From positions 1-64,000 of the forward strand of contig CATYIV010000002.1 of the NCBI GenBank assembly GCA_958407465.1: a stretch of DNA of 64,000 nucleotides, read 5' to 3'. This DNA comes from an uncultured Collinsella sp. GTDB taxonomy: Bacteria > Actinomycetota > Coriobacteriia > Coriobacteriales > Coriobacteriaceae. Every line of letters starts with the position of its first letter. Within the stretch, counting starts at the first letter, position 1. The notes under the pieces are model-generated. The model was not told the DNA's origin and ran no database searches. It was given only the letters and a program-made list of their open reading frames with translations. This document shows, in pieces, positions 19,518-27,358 of the stretch. A program made the position numbers and the translations under genes.

Positions 19518-20159
19518 ATGGCACTTGAGAAGATTGACATCGACACCCTCGACCCGGCGGCGACCATCGTCGTGGCAACGGGCAACGCCCATAAGCTCAC
19601 CGAGATCGAGGCCATTTTGGGCAAGGTCATGCCCGAGGTGCGCTTTGTGGCGCTCGGCCAGCTGGGTGATTTTGAGGATCCCGAGGAAAACGGCACGACG
19701 TTTTTGGAGAACGCCATCATCAAGGCCCAAGCCGCGGTTGAGGAGACGGGCCTTATGGCCATTGCCGACGATTCGGGCTTGGTCGTTGATGCCCTGGACG
19801 GCGAGCCGGGCGTGTATAGCGCGCGCTATGCGGGCGTGCATGGCGACGATGCCGCCAACAACGCCAAGCTGCTCGTTAACTTGGAAGGCGTGGCAGACGA
19901 GGATCGCACCGCGCGTTTTATGAGTGTCGTCGCGCTCATCGACACGGATGGTCTGGTCACCTATGGTGAGGGCGCCTGCGAGGGCGTTATCGCGCACGAG
20001 GGCCGCGGCGATCACGGCTTTGGCTACGACCCGCTGTTCCTGCCGGTCGACACGCCGGGCAAGACCATGGCCGAGCTGACGGCGGACGAGAAGAACGCCA
20101 TCAGCCATCGATTCCATGCGCTCGAGCACCTATCCGCCAAACTGACGGGCGAGGAGTAG
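19518..20159 (+). CDS. rdgB: XTP/dITP diphosphatase (HAM1 family)
   Basis: This enzyme hydrolyses non-canonical purine triphosphates (dITP, XTP) to monophosphates and keeps them out of DNA. The 213-residue protein has VVATGNAHKLTEIEAIL (nucleotide binding), DDSGLVVDALDGEPGVYSAR with the catalytic acidic residues, and GFGYDPLF. The ribosome binding site AAGGAGG (19504-19510) is strong. It is followed after 3 bp by dtd, so the two are coupled. Confidence 0.95.
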   Translation: MALEKIDIDTLDPAATIVVATGNAHKLTEIEAILGKVMPEVRFVALGQLGDFEDPEENGTTFLENAIIKAQAAVEETGLMAIADDSGLVVDALDGEPGVYSARYAGVHGDDAANNAKLLVNLEGVADEDRTARFMSVVALIDTDGLVTYGEGACEGVIAHEGRGDHGFGYDPLFLPVDTPGKTMAELTADEKNAISHRFHALEHLSAKLTGEE

Positions 20160-20162
20160 GCC

Positions 20163-20609
20163 GTGCGTGCGGTGGTGCAGCGCGTACTCAACGCCGGCGT
20201 GACGGTCGACGGCGAGTGCGTGGGCCGCATTGGACGCGGCTACCTGGTGCTGCTGGGTGTGGGCCATGGCGATACGCGTGCCGAGGCCGACAAGCTGTGG
20301 GGCAAGCTCCGCGGGCTGCGCATCAACGAGGACGAGAACGGCAAGACCAACTTGGCGCTTGCCGATGTCGACGGTGAGGTGCTCGTGGTGTCGCAGTTCA
20401 CGCTGTTCGCTGACTGCCGCCACGGTCGCCGCCCATCGTTTACGGATGCCGGCGCGCCCGATGTTGCCAACGAGCTCTACGAGTACTTCCTGACGCTCGT
20501 TCGCCAAGATGTCGAACACGTGGCGCACGGCATTTTTGGCGCCGATATGAAAGTCGACTTGGTCAACGACGGCCCATTCACCATCGTCTTGGACACCGAT
20601 AACCTTTAG
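20163..20609 (+). CDS. dtd: D-aminoacyl-tRNA deacylase
   Basis: Dtd removes D-amino acids mischarged onto tRNA. The 148-residue protein has [18 protein letters not shown], the active-site strand [18 protein letters not shown] and the Gly-cisPro motif NDGPFTI near the C-terminus. It begins with GTG 3 bp after the rdgB stop. Its stop codon directly abuts a GTTACGCGG hairpin. Confidence 0.95.
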   Translation: MRAVVQRVLNAGVTVDGECVGRIGRGYLVLLGVGHGDTRAEADKLWGKLRGLRINEDENGKTNLALADVDGEVLVVSQFTLFADCRHGRRPSFTDAGAPDVANELYEYFLTLVRQDVEHVAHGIFGADMKVDLVNDGPFTIVLDTDNL

Positions 20610-20637
20610 GTTACGCGGTTTTACCAAACCGCGTAAC
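20610..20637 (+). repeat. GTTACGCGGTT hairpin after dtd
   Basis: A perfect 12-bp stem GTTACGCGGTTT/AAACCGCGTAAC with a 4-nt loop begins on the base after the dtd stop codon. The same stem (11 bp, different loop) follows lysS at 25128-25154. No U-run follows, so its action as a terminator is uncertain. Confidence 0.8.
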
Positions 20638-20695
20638 AACTGGTCATGCGAGATTGTCGTCTGGTACGTATTCGAGACCGGGCTTTTTTAGCTAC

Positions 20696-20725
20696 TTGCG
20701 TATGGCCACAACAGGGTGCTATAGT
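20696..20725 (+). promoter_or_regulatory. Promoter of veg-ispE
   Basis: TTGCGT (20696-20701) and TATAGT (20720-20725) are 18 bp apart, with TGC just before the -10. A short GGGG/CCCC hairpin followed by five T (20747-20765) lies between the predicted start and the veg ribosome binding site and could attenuate transcription. Confidence 0.7.
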
Positions 20726-20792
20726 ATTAGAGTTTTGTCTATCTTAGGGGTATTATCCCCTTTTTGAATTGCACCTTCTGGAGGCCCTGTTC

Positions 20793-21089
20793 ATGGAAGA
20801 GATGGAAGTCAATCACGTCGACGACATCCACGAGAAGCTGACCGATATGGTGGGCGATCGCGTCAAGGTTAAGGCCAACATGGGCCGTACCCGCGTCGTC
20901 GAGCGCATGGGCACCATCAAGAGCGTCCACCCGGCCGTCTTCATTGTCGAGGTTGACGAGCGTCGTGGCCGCAAGTCGCGTCAGTCCTACCAGTATATCG
21001 ATGTGCTCACCGGTCAGGTCGAGCTGTTCGACCCCGAGAGCGGCGAGCATATCTTTACCCCGCTCGGCAATCAGCTCGAGGAGCATTAA
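20793..21089 (+). CDS. veg: Veg family protein
   Basis: A small, acidic 98-residue protein of the Veg (DUF1021) family. In Bacillus, Veg stimulates biofilm gene expression; its biochemistry is not settled. The core DRVKVKANMGRTRVVERMGTIKSVHP resembles an SH3-like fold, followed by RRGRKSRQSYQYIDVLTGQVEL. I set the start at ATG 20793 because CTGGAGG (20778-20784) precedes it. The veg-ispE order is also seen in Firmicutes, which supports the call. Confidence 0.9.
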   Translation: MEEMEVNHVDDIHEKLTDMVGDRVKVKANMGRTRVVERMGTIKSVHPAVFIVEVDERRGRKSRQSYQYIDVLTGQVELFDPESGEHIFTPLGNQLEEH

Positions 21090-21091
21090 CG

Positions 21092-21988
21092 GTGACCGAT
21101 CGGTCCCTGACTCTTTCCGCGCCGGCAAAGATTAACCTCTACCTGGGGGTTCATACCGAGCGCGATGACCGCGGCTACCACAGGGTCGATTCCCTGATGG
21201 CGGCCGTCGGTCTTTCCGATACCGTGACGGTCACGCCGGCGCAGGCGCTGACCGTCCAGACGGTTCCGGCATCAGATTTTCCCATGCAAAAGAATACGGC
21301 GTATCGGGTTGCGGTTGCTATGGCCGAGCATTATGGTCGCGAGGCAAACATCTGCGTGACGATTGAGAAGCGCATTCCATTGTGCGCCGGCTTGGGCGGC
21401 CCCTCGACGGATGCGGCCGCGGTCATTGTCGCCTTGGCAGAGCTCTGGGGCATTGATCGCACCGACCCAGCGCTCGACGATATTGCGCGGGGCATTGGTG
21501 CTGACGTCCCGTTCTTTTTGCACGCGAGTCCTGCGTTCTACGTAGGTGGGGGAGACGTGCTGGCAACTGAGTACCCCGCGCTGCCCGCGACGCCCGTCGT
21601 GCTGGTCAAGCCGCGCGAGGCAAGCGTTTCGACAATTGAAGCCTATCGACGTTTTGACGAGGCCCCGGTGCCTGCGGACAAGCCCGGCGCGATAGCTTCT
21701 GCCTTGCGTGCTGGTGATGCCGAGACGGCATATGCACTCATCCATAACAATCTGGGTGTCATTTCCGCACAGATGGAGTCGCAGATTCAAACGGTCCTCG
21801 ACTGGCTGCGTAAACAGGACGGAACCGTTGCTGTAGATGTGTGCGGATCGGGTGCCTGCTCGTTTGCCATTTGCGACACCGCTGCCACGGTCGAAAGGCT
21901 TGCCGATGCTGCCCAGCAAAATGGCTGGTGGGCCTGCGCGACTGAGTTTATTCCCAACACGGTTCAAATCGACGCGCCAAAGAAATAA
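21092..21988 (+). CDS. ispE: 4-diphosphocytidyl-2-C-methyl-D-erythritol kinase
   Basis: IspE is a GHMP kinase of the non-mevalonate isoprenoid pathway. The 298-residue protein starts with LSAPAKINLYLGV and has the ATP motif IPLCAGLGGPSTDAAAV (about 94-110). The C-terminal glycine motif is VDVCGSGACSFAI. It begins at GTG 21092, 2 bp after veg, with GAGGAG inside the veg 3' end. ispD and ispF are 21 kb away in this window, so the pathway is confirmed by three genes. Confidence 0.95.
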   Translation: MTDRSLTLSAPAKINLYLGVHTERDDRGYHRVDSLMAAVGLSDTVTVTPAQALTVQTVPASDFPMQKNTAYRVAVAMAEHYGREANICVTIEKRIPLCAGLGGPSTDAAAVIVALAELWGIDRTDPALDDIARGIGADVPFFLHASPAFYVGGGDVLATEYPALPATPVVLVKPREASVSTIEAYRRFDEAPVPADKPGAIASALRAGDAETAYALIHNNLGVISAQMESQIQTVLDWLRKQDGTVAVDVCGSGACSFAICDTAATVERLADAAQQNGWWACATEFIPNTVQIDAPKK

Positions 21989-22037
21989 AAATTTCTCTAG
22001 CACGCGGCGAAAATCTTTGTTACTATAGTCGAGCTAA

Positions 22038-22114
22038 CGGGTTGTGGCTCAGTTTGGTAGAGCACTGCGTTCGGGACGCAGGGGTCGCTGGTTCAAATCC
22101 AGTCAACCCGACCA
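22038..22114 (+). tRNA. tRNA-Pro (CGG), CCA encoded
   Basis: A 77-nt cloverleaf. The acceptor stem is CGGGTTG/CAACCCG, the D-arm is GGCTCAGTTTGGTAGAGC, the anticodon loop is TTCGGGA (anticodon CGG), the T-arm is GCTGGTTCAAATCCAGT, and the 3' CCA is encoded. A likely -10 TATAGT lies at 22024-22029. Confidence 0.96.
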
Positions 22115-22124
22115 GAGCATGAGG

Positions 22125-22153
22125 AGGGACCGCTTCTTGCGGTCCCTTTTTTT
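22125..22153 (+). terminator. Terminator of tRNA-Pro
   Basis: AGGGACCGC and GCGGTCCCT form a 9-bp stem with a TTCTT loop, followed by seven T. Confidence 0.92.
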
Positions 22154-22161
22154 AGCTAGTG

Positions 22162-22190
22162 TTGTGATACCGCGATACCCGCGGTATACT
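22162..22190 (+). promoter_or_regulatory. Promoter of tatA
   Basis: TTGTGA (22162-22167) and TATACT (22185-22190) are separated by exactly 17 bp. The spacer ends in CGCGATACCCGCGG, a small palindrome that could be a regulator site. Confidence 0.8.
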
Positions 22191-22226
22191 CATTCGAGCT
22201 TGTCTCGCTGTATTGTGGAGGTCTAC

Positions 22227-22502
22227 ATGTTTGGACTGAGGGCTCCTGAGCTCATCATTATTCTCGTCGTTGTCCTGATTATCTTCGGGCCCAAGAACCT
22301 GCCGAAGCTCGGCAAGTCCCTCGGCTCTACCGTCAAGAATATCCGCGAGGGTATGGAGGGCGACGATAAGGCCGAGACCAAGCAGGCCGAGGAGGTCGTG
22401 GTCGAGCAGTCCGAGGAGGACAAGGAGATCGCTGAGCTCGAGGCCAAGCTCGCTGCTGCCAAGAAGAAGCAGGCAGAGGACAGCGACGCGGACGCAGAGT
22501 AG
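22227..22502 (+). CDS. tatA: Twin-arginine translocase subunit TatA/TatE
   Basis: TatA forms the pore-like oligomer of the Tat system, which exports folded proteins. The 91-residue protein has an N-terminal membrane helix (ELIIILVVVLIIFGP), the FGPKNLPKLGKSLGS amphipathic helix, and an acidic/lysine-rich tail (KAETKQAEEVVVEQSEEDKE). GTGGAGGT before ATG 22227 decides the start. No tatC is nearby. A likely client in this window is the SRRSLL lipoprotein encoded at 59906-60886. Confidence 0.93.
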   Translation: MFGLRAPELIIILVVVLIIFGPKNLPKLGKSLGSTVKNIREGMEGDDKAETKQAEEVVVEQSEEDKEIAELEAKLAAAKKKQAEDSDADAE

Positions 22503-22528
22503 TCCCATCCCCTTTGGGGTGAGCACCT

Positions 22529-22561
22529 GACCGGCTTGCCCGCAGGCTAGCCGGTCTTTTT
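22529..22561 (+). terminator. Terminator of tatA
   Basis: GACCGGCT (22529-22536) pairs with AGCCGGTC (22549-22556), followed by TTTTT. Confidence 0.88.
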
Positions 22562-22609
22562 CGTTTTGTTGACAGTTGATTGTTTGATCAGAGTTGGGGA
22601 GATATCCGT

Positions 22610-23080
22610 ATGGACGCAAGCCAGATCGTACTGACCGCTGAGGGCCGCCAGAAGCTCGTCGAGGAGCTCGCCTGGCGTGAGGGCGATTACGCCAAGGAGA
22701 TCGTCGAGGACATCAAGGAAGCCCGCGCGTTCGGCGACCTTTCGGAGAACTCCGAGTACGATGCCGCCAAGGACAAGCAGGCCCAGAATGCTGCTCGTAT
22801 CGCCGAGATCCAGGCCATTCTTGCCAACGCTCAGGTTGCTGCCACCACGGGCGATCTGACCGTCTCCATCGGTTCCACCGTTTCGCTGATTGATCCCAAC
22901 GGCGAGGTCATGGAAGTCACGCTCGTTGGTACCACCGAGACCAACTCGCTCGAGCACAAGATCTCCAACGAGTCTCCGGTCGGTCACGCCATCATCGGTC
23001 ACGGCGAGGGTGATTCCGTCGAGGTCGTTACGCCTTCCGGCAAGACTCGCGTCTACACCATCGCCAAGATCGCACGCTAG
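22610..23080 (+). CDS. greA: Transcription elongation factor GreA
   Basis: GreA rescues backtracked RNA polymerase by stimulating transcript cleavage. The 156-residue protein has the N-terminal coiled coil, with the acidic tip residues in FGDLSENSEYDAAK (about 43-56), and the C-terminal domain with GSTVSLIDPNGEV and SPVGHAIIGHGEGD. The start at ATG 22610 follows GGGGAGA. It lies upstream of lysS, as in many Gram-positive bacteria. Confidence 0.95.
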   Translation: MDASQIVLTAEGRQKLVEELAWREGDYAKEIVEDIKEARAFGDLSENSEYDAAKDKQAQNAARIAEIQAILANAQVAATTGDLTVSIGSTVSLIDPNGEVMEVTLVGTTETNSLEHKISNESPVGHAIIGHGEGDSVEVVTPSGKTRVYTIAKIAR

Positions 23081-23108
23081 ACCACGGTCCCGCGTAAAGG
23101 TATGTTTT

Positions 23109-23141
23109 CGCTCCCTGGGACCGAATCCTGGGGAGCGTTTT
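23109..23141 (+). terminator. Hairpin between greA and lysS
   Basis: CGCTCCC (23109-23115) pairs with GGGAGCG (23131-23137) followed by TTTTAG. It probably terminates greA or attenuates readthrough into lysS. Confidence 0.7.
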
Positions 23142-23159
23142 AGTTTGAGGAGCTAACTT

Positions 23160-25124
23160 ATGGCAGAGAACCAGAACGCCGCCGATCAGGCATCGACGCT
23201 CAACGACGAGCGCGCCACCCGCCTGGCCAAGCGCGCCGCCCTGTTCGAGGCGGGCCAGAACCCCTATCCCGAGCACTCTGAGCTTGAGGACTACGTCGCC
23301 GATATCGAGGCTAAGTACGCCGAGCTTGCCGATGGCGAGGACACCGAGGACGTCGTGAAGATCGCCGGCCGCGTGGTCGCCAAGCGCGGTCAGGGCAAGA
23401 TCATGTTCATCGTCGTGCGCGATGCGACTGCCGAGATTCAGCTGTTCTGCCGCATCAACGACATGGACGAGGCCGCCTGGAATACGCTCAAGGCCCTCGA
23501 CCTGGGCGACATCCTGGGCGTGACCGGCGTGGTCGTGCGCACCCAGCGCGGCCAGCTTTCCGTTGCCCCTAAGAGCGCGACCCTGCTTTCCAAGGCCGTT
23601 CGTCCGCTGCCCGAGAAGTTCCACGGTCTTTCCGACAAGGAGACCCGCTATCGCCAGCGCTATGTCGATCTGATCGCCAACGACGACGTTCGCGAGACCT
23701 TCCGTAAGCGTTCGCAGATTCTCTCTACCTTCCGTCGCTTTATGGAGTCCGACGGTTACATGGAGGTCGAGACCCCCATCCTGCAGACCATCCAGGGCGG
23801 CGCTACCGCCAAGCCGTTCATTACCCACTTCAACGCGCTCGATCAGGAGTGCTACCTGCGTATTGCCACCGAGCTGCACCTCAAGCGCTGCATCGTCGGT
23901 GGTTTTGAGCGCGTGTTCGAGATCGGCCGCATCTTCCGTAACGAGGGCATGGACCTTACCCACAACCCCGAGTTCACCACGATGGAGGCCTACCGTGCCT
24001 TCTCAGACCTCGAGGGCATGAAGGCGCTCGCCCAGGGTGTCATTAAGGCGGCTAACAAGGCCATCGGCAACCCCGAGGTCATCGAGTACCAGGGCCAGAC
24101 CATCGACCTTTCTGGTGAGTGGGCCAGCCGTCCCATGACCGACATCGTCTCCGACGTGCTCGGCAAGCAGGTCACCATCGACACGCCGGTCGAGGAGCTT
24201 GCTGCCGCCGCGCGCGAGAAGGGCCTGGAGATCAAGCCCGAGTGGACTGCCGGCAAGATCATCGCCGAGATTTACGATGAGCTGGGCGAGGACACCATCG
24301 TCAACCCGACCTTCGTGTGCGATTACCCCATCGAGGTCAGCCCGCTCGCTAAGCGTTTTGAGGACGACCCGCGTTTGACTCACCGCTTTGAGCTGGTCAT
24401 CGCCGGCCACGAGTACGCCAACGCATTCTCCGAGCTCAACGACCCGGTCGACCAGGCTGAGCGCTTTGCTGCCCAGATGGCCGAGAAGGCCGGCGGCGAC
24501 GATGAGGCCATGGAGTATGACGAGGACTACGTGCGCGCCCTCGAGTACGGTATGCCTCCCGCGGGCGGTATCGGCATTGGTATCGACCGCGTGGTCATGC
24601 TGCTTACTAACCAGGCTTCTATCCGCGACGTCCTGCTGTTCCCGCACATGAAGCCCGAGAAGGGTTTCCAGTCCGGTGCCGCTGCCGCCAAGGCTGCAGA
24701 GGCCGGCAACGCCGCGAGCCCATTCGTTAAGTCGCTTAAGCCCACGCTCGATTACTCCAAGATCGCCGTTGAGCCGCTGTTTGAGGAGTTCGTCGACTTT
24801 GATACCTTCTCCAAGAGCGATTTCCGCGCTGTGAAGGTCAAGGCATGCGAGGCCGTCAAGAAGTCCAAGAAGCTGCTGAACTTTACGCTCGACGACGGTA
24901 CCGGTACCGACCGCACCATCCTCTCCGGTATTCACGCTTATTACGAGCCCGAGGACCTGGTCGGCAAGACCTTGCTCGCCATCACCAACCTGCCTCCGCG
25001 CAAGATGATGGGCATCCCCAGCTGCGGCATGCTCATCAGTGCCATCCACGAGGAGGATGGTGAGGAGCGCCTCAACCTGATCCAGCTCGACGCCTCCATC
25101 CCCGCCGGCGCAAAGATGTACTAA
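23160..25124 (+). CDS. lysS: Lysyl-tRNA synthetase (class II) with C-terminal tRNA-binding domain
   Basis: LysRS charges tRNA-Lys. The N-terminal OB-fold (VKIAGRVVAKRGQGKIMFIVV), motif 2 (RNEGMDLTHNPEFTTME, about 260) and motif 3 (GGIGIGIDRVVML, about 470) are normal. After a linker (about 500-540) comes an added domain (about 542-654) of the EMAP-II/Trbp111 type, with FRAVKVKACEAVKKSKKLL, SGIHAYYEPEDLVGKT and PPRKMMGIPSCGM. That domain is best known at the end of MetRS. Total length is 654, against about 500 for a plain LysRS. The domain probably increases tRNA affinity. Confidence 0.95.
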   Translation: MAENQNAADQASTLNDERATRLAKRAALFEAGQNPYPEHSELEDYVADIEAKYAELADGEDTEDVVKIAGRVVAKRGQGKIMFIVVRDATAEIQLFCRINDMDEAAWNTLKALDLGDILGVTGVVVRTQRGQLSVAPKSATLLSKAVRPLPEKFHGLSDKETRYRQRYVDLIANDDVRETFRKRSQILSTFRRFMESDGYMEVETPILQTIQGGATAKPFITHFNALDQECYLRIATELHLKRCIVGGFERVFEIGRIFRNEGMDLTHNPEFTTMEAYRAFSDLEGMKALAQGVIKAANKAIGNPEVIEYQGQTIDLSGEWASRPMTDIVSDVLGKQVTIDTPVEELAAAAREKGLEIKPEWTAGKIIAEIYDELGEDTIVNPTFVCDYPIEVSPLAKRFEDDPRLTHRFELVIAGHEYANAFSELNDPVDQAERFAAQMAEKAGGDDEAMEYDEDYVRALEYGMPPAGGIGIGIDRVVMLLTNQASIRDVLLFPHMKPEKGFQSGAAAAKAAEAGNAASPFVKSLKPTLDYSKIAVEPLFEEFVDFDTFSKSDFRAVKVKACEAVKKSKKLLNFTLDDGTGTDRTILSGIHAYYEPEDLVGKTLLAITNLPPRKMMGIPSCGMLISAIHEEDGEERLNLIQLDASIPAGAKMY

Positions 25125-25127
25125 CTA

Positions 25128-25154
25128 GTTACGCGGTTCTACGAACCGCGTAAC
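25128..25154 (+). repeat. GTTACGCGGTT hairpin after lysS
   Basis: A perfect 11-bp stem GTTACGCGGTT/AACCGCGTAAC with a CTACG loop starts 3 bp after the lysS stop codon. It is the second copy of the hairpin found directly after dtd (20610-20637), conserved in the stem and different in the loop. Confidence 0.8.
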
Positions 25155-25167
25155 GGCTCGACGCTGC

Positions 25168-25267
25168 GCGACGTCCAGGGCGACAATTTGTCATTCAAAA
25201 GGCAAGGCATGACCAGAAGGTCTATGCCTTGCCTTTTTCATGCCAACTTGTTCGCCCTGGACGTCGC
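25168..25267. repeat. Nested palindrome with an internal terminator after lysS
   Basis: A perfect 15-bp outer inverted repeat (25168-25182 with 25253-25267, GCGACGTCCAGGGCG) surrounds an inner 14-bp stem AAAAGGCAAGGCAT/ATGCCTTGCCTTTT (25197-25210, 25224-25237). The inner stem ends in a U-run and begins with an A-run, so it can terminate in both directions. The layout resembles the element after groEL. Confidence 0.82.
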
Positions 25268-25303
25268 TCGCTGTCCGTCCTCTACCTGCGGCGTTGCTCT
25301 GGC

Positions 25304-25353
25304 TGGCACTTAGGGACGTTCCTTTTGTGCCGGCACTTGGGGACAGTCCTAGT
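25304..25353. repeat. GGGAC-type palindromic repeat upstream of the ThrE-like gene
   Basis: GGCACTTAGGGACGTTCC is followed by TTTTGTGCC, giving a nested stem (GGCAC/GTGCC with AGGGA/TCCTT). A partial second unit, GGCACTTGGGGACAGTCCT, follows. This sequence type recurs in many bacteria near REP-associated transposase genes (general knowledge); no such gene is in this window. The rest of 25125-25476 shows no gene. Confidence 0.65.
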
Positions 25354-25476
25354 CGTTGGGGGTCTACCGACGCATTGGAGGTTTGCGCCTTCCATGCATG
25401 ACAGCTGTCTCTTTTATGTTTCCTTTAGCCGTTGCTGCCTAGGATGGGGGTTAGTCGGTAGGAAGGGAGCGTCTAT

Positions 25477-27045
25477 ATGGACGACGCGAGCGAGCGTGCA
25501 ATCGAAGAGGACATGCTCGATCAGTTCAATTACTTTGATGATGAGGATGAGGAGCTAATCGATCGTCGCGAGCCAGCGCCGCTTGATTCCTTTGATCTGG
25601 TCGATGAAGAGACTGATGAGGACGAGGTCGGATCAACGGAGCCCCCACAGCCTTCGCGCCTTGACTCGCTGCTTTCGAGAGCCCCCATGCACCACGGCGT
25701 TCGTGCCGGCGCGCTCCATATGAAAACTGACTGGCACCAGATCGTGACGGCAGGCGATGAGCTTGCCGTCGATGCGCCGCTCACCGATAAATCATCCATC
25801 ATCTGCCGCACCGGCATGCTTATGCTGGCAAGCGGAACGGGTGCCTGGCGCGTGCGCGATACCATGAATCGTGTTGCCGCCGTACTCGGTGTCACCATCC
25901 ACGTTGACTTAAGTCTTCTGTCGTTTGAGTGCACCTGCATCGAAGATGGCCACTGCTTTAACGAGGTTGTCAGCCTGCCCACAACGGGAGTCAATACCCA
26001 TCGCATTTGGATGATGGAGAGCTTCTTAAAGGAAATCGAGACGTATGGGCGCCGGTTTACCGTGCACGAATACCACGAGATGCTCAAGACCGTTGAGAGT
26101 TCAAAACCCGATTACTCTCCCTGGCAACAGGGCCTTGCGGCAGCTTGTGCTTGCGGCGCCTTCGTCTTTTTGCTCGGCGGCGGCCCTATCGAGATGGCCT
26201 GCGCGTTTGTGGGCGCGGGTGTCGGCAACTTTGCCCGCTCCCATATTCTCAAGCAAGGCCTTGGTCAGTTCAGCGCGCTGACGACCGGCGTTGCGCTCGC
26301 TTGCGTTTCGTATCTGCTGGCATTGCTCGGCCTTGGCCAGGTCATACCGGGGGCAATGTCGCACCAAGAAGGCTATATCGGCGCCATGCTCTTTGTGATT
26401 CCCGGCTTTCCGCTCATTACGGCGGGCCTCGACATCGCCAAGCTCGACATGCGAAGCGGTATCGAGCGCCTTTCATATGCCGTATCGATTATTGTGATGG
26501 CGACGCTCGTAGGTTGGATGGTTGCCGAGTGTGTTGGCCTGGCGCCGGACGACTTTGCCCCACTGGGCCTTTCGCCGCTTGCCCTTACGCTCCTGCGCGT
26601 GGTGATGAGCTTCGTTGGCGTATTCGGCTTCTCGGTGATGTTCAACAGCCCGGTAAAGATGGCCGCGGCAGCTGGGTTGATCGGCGCCGTGTCCAATACC
26701 CTGCGTCTGACCCTTGTCGATGCGCCGACGATGATTCCCTTCCTGGGCCTCAGCACGGGAATGCCTCCCGAGGCAGCAGCGTTTATCGGCGCGCTGGTAT
26801 CGGGTCTGCTGGCAAGCTTGGCCGAAGTCAAGCTCACCTACCCGCGCATCGCCCTCACGGTGCCTTCGATTGTCATTATGGTGCCCGGTCTGTATCTCTA
26901 TCGCTCTATGTATTACATGTGCACCTTCGACACGGTCAACATGCTCGGCTGGTTTGTGCGCGCAGTGCTCATCGTGGCGTTTCTGCCCGTTGGCTTGGGC
27001 GTGGCGAGAACCCTCACCGACCCTCGCTGGCGCCATACCAGCTAA
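25477..27045 (+). CDS. ThrE-family threonine/serine exporter (fused)
   Basis: A 522-residue membrane protein joining the ThrE (DUF1212) and ThrE_2 (DUF3815) parts that are separate in many bacteria. Residues 1-90 are acidic and poorly conserved. Residues about 105-200 form the soluble domain (LMLASGTGAWRVRDTMNRVAAVLGV). About ten hydrophobic segments follow (for example GLAAACACGAFVFLLGG). Family members export threonine and serine, but the substrate here is inferred. AGGAAGGGAG precedes ATG 25477. Its stop codon abuts a palindromic element. Confidence 0.85.
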   Translation: MDDASERAIEEDMLDQFNYFDDEDEELIDRREPAPLDSFDLVDEETDEDEVGSTEPPQPSRLDSLLSRAPMHHGVRAGALHMKTDWHQIVTAGDELAVDAPLTDKSSIICRTGMLMLASGTGAWRVRDTMNRVAAVLGVTIHVDLSLLSFECTCIEDGHCFNEVVSLPTTGVNTHRIWMMESFLKEIETYGRRFTVHEYHEMLKTVESSKPDYSPWQQGLAAACACGAFVFLLGGGPIEMACAFVGAGVGNFARSHILKQGLGQFSALTTGVALACVSYLLALLGLGQVIPGAMSHQEGYIGAMLFVIPGFPLITAGLDIAKLDMRSGIERLSYAVSIIVMATLVGWMVAECVGLAPDDFAPLGLSPLALTLLRVVMSFVGVFGFSVMFNSPVKMAAAAGLIGAVSNTLRLTLVDAPTMIPFLGLSTGMPPEAAAFIGALVSGLLASLAEVKLTYPRIALTVPSIVIMVPGLYLYRSMYYMCTFDTVNMLGWFVRAVLIVAFLPVGLGVARTLTDPRWRHTS

Positions 27046-27148
27046 TTGGCGCAAGGGGGACAGGTTACTTTGCACCAAATGAGTTGCGGTGAAATAGGGA
27101 CTGAATTGCTGCTTAAAGGGTCAAAACAGTCCGTATTCCACCGCAACT
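27045..27148. repeat. Two adjacent palindromic elements after the ThrE-like gene
   Basis: The first (27045-27080) begins on the last base of the stop codon. TTGGCGCAAG and CTTTGCACCAA flank GGGGACAGGTTA, so it belongs to the GGGACAG family. The second is a 22-bp stem, AGTTGCGGTGAAATAGGGAC (27082-27103) with GTCCGTATTCCACCGCAACT (27127-27148), carrying a few mismatches. Nothing else gene-like is visible up to 27264 apart from these structures. Confidence 0.75.
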
Positions 27149-27264
27149 TATGGGGTCGGGGGATTATCGGTGCCCTGCATCTTCATAAACTCAACGCTTA
27201 CGAAGCGCGCGCCGTTCGTGTTAGGGTAGTTCCACCACATAAGTAGTCGCAGACGCACGTATCG

Positions 27265-27314
27265 CGGGCGGGCGAGATGAAGTTCCAACAGCTCCATCTT
27301 GCCCGCCCGTTTTT
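27265..27314 (+). terminator. Hairpin with U-run upstream of the DUF2798 gene
   Basis: CGGGCGGGC (27265-27273) and GCCCGCCCG (27301-27309) enclose a further AGATG/CATCT pair and are followed by TTTTT. It is a strong intrinsic terminator lying only 45 bp before the DUF2798 start, so it could be an attenuator. I looked for a T-box or known riboswitch around it and saw none. Confidence 0.8.
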
Positions 27315-27358
27315 GTTGCGTGGCGCCGCGGTACAACACAGAGAGGAATCTGCCCTTT

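Noticed and set aside
27150..27320. T-box or other riboswitch before the DUF2798 gene
   Set aside because: GGGTAGTTCCACC only loosely resembles a T-box bulge, no specifier loop is recognisable, and no amino-acid gene follows.
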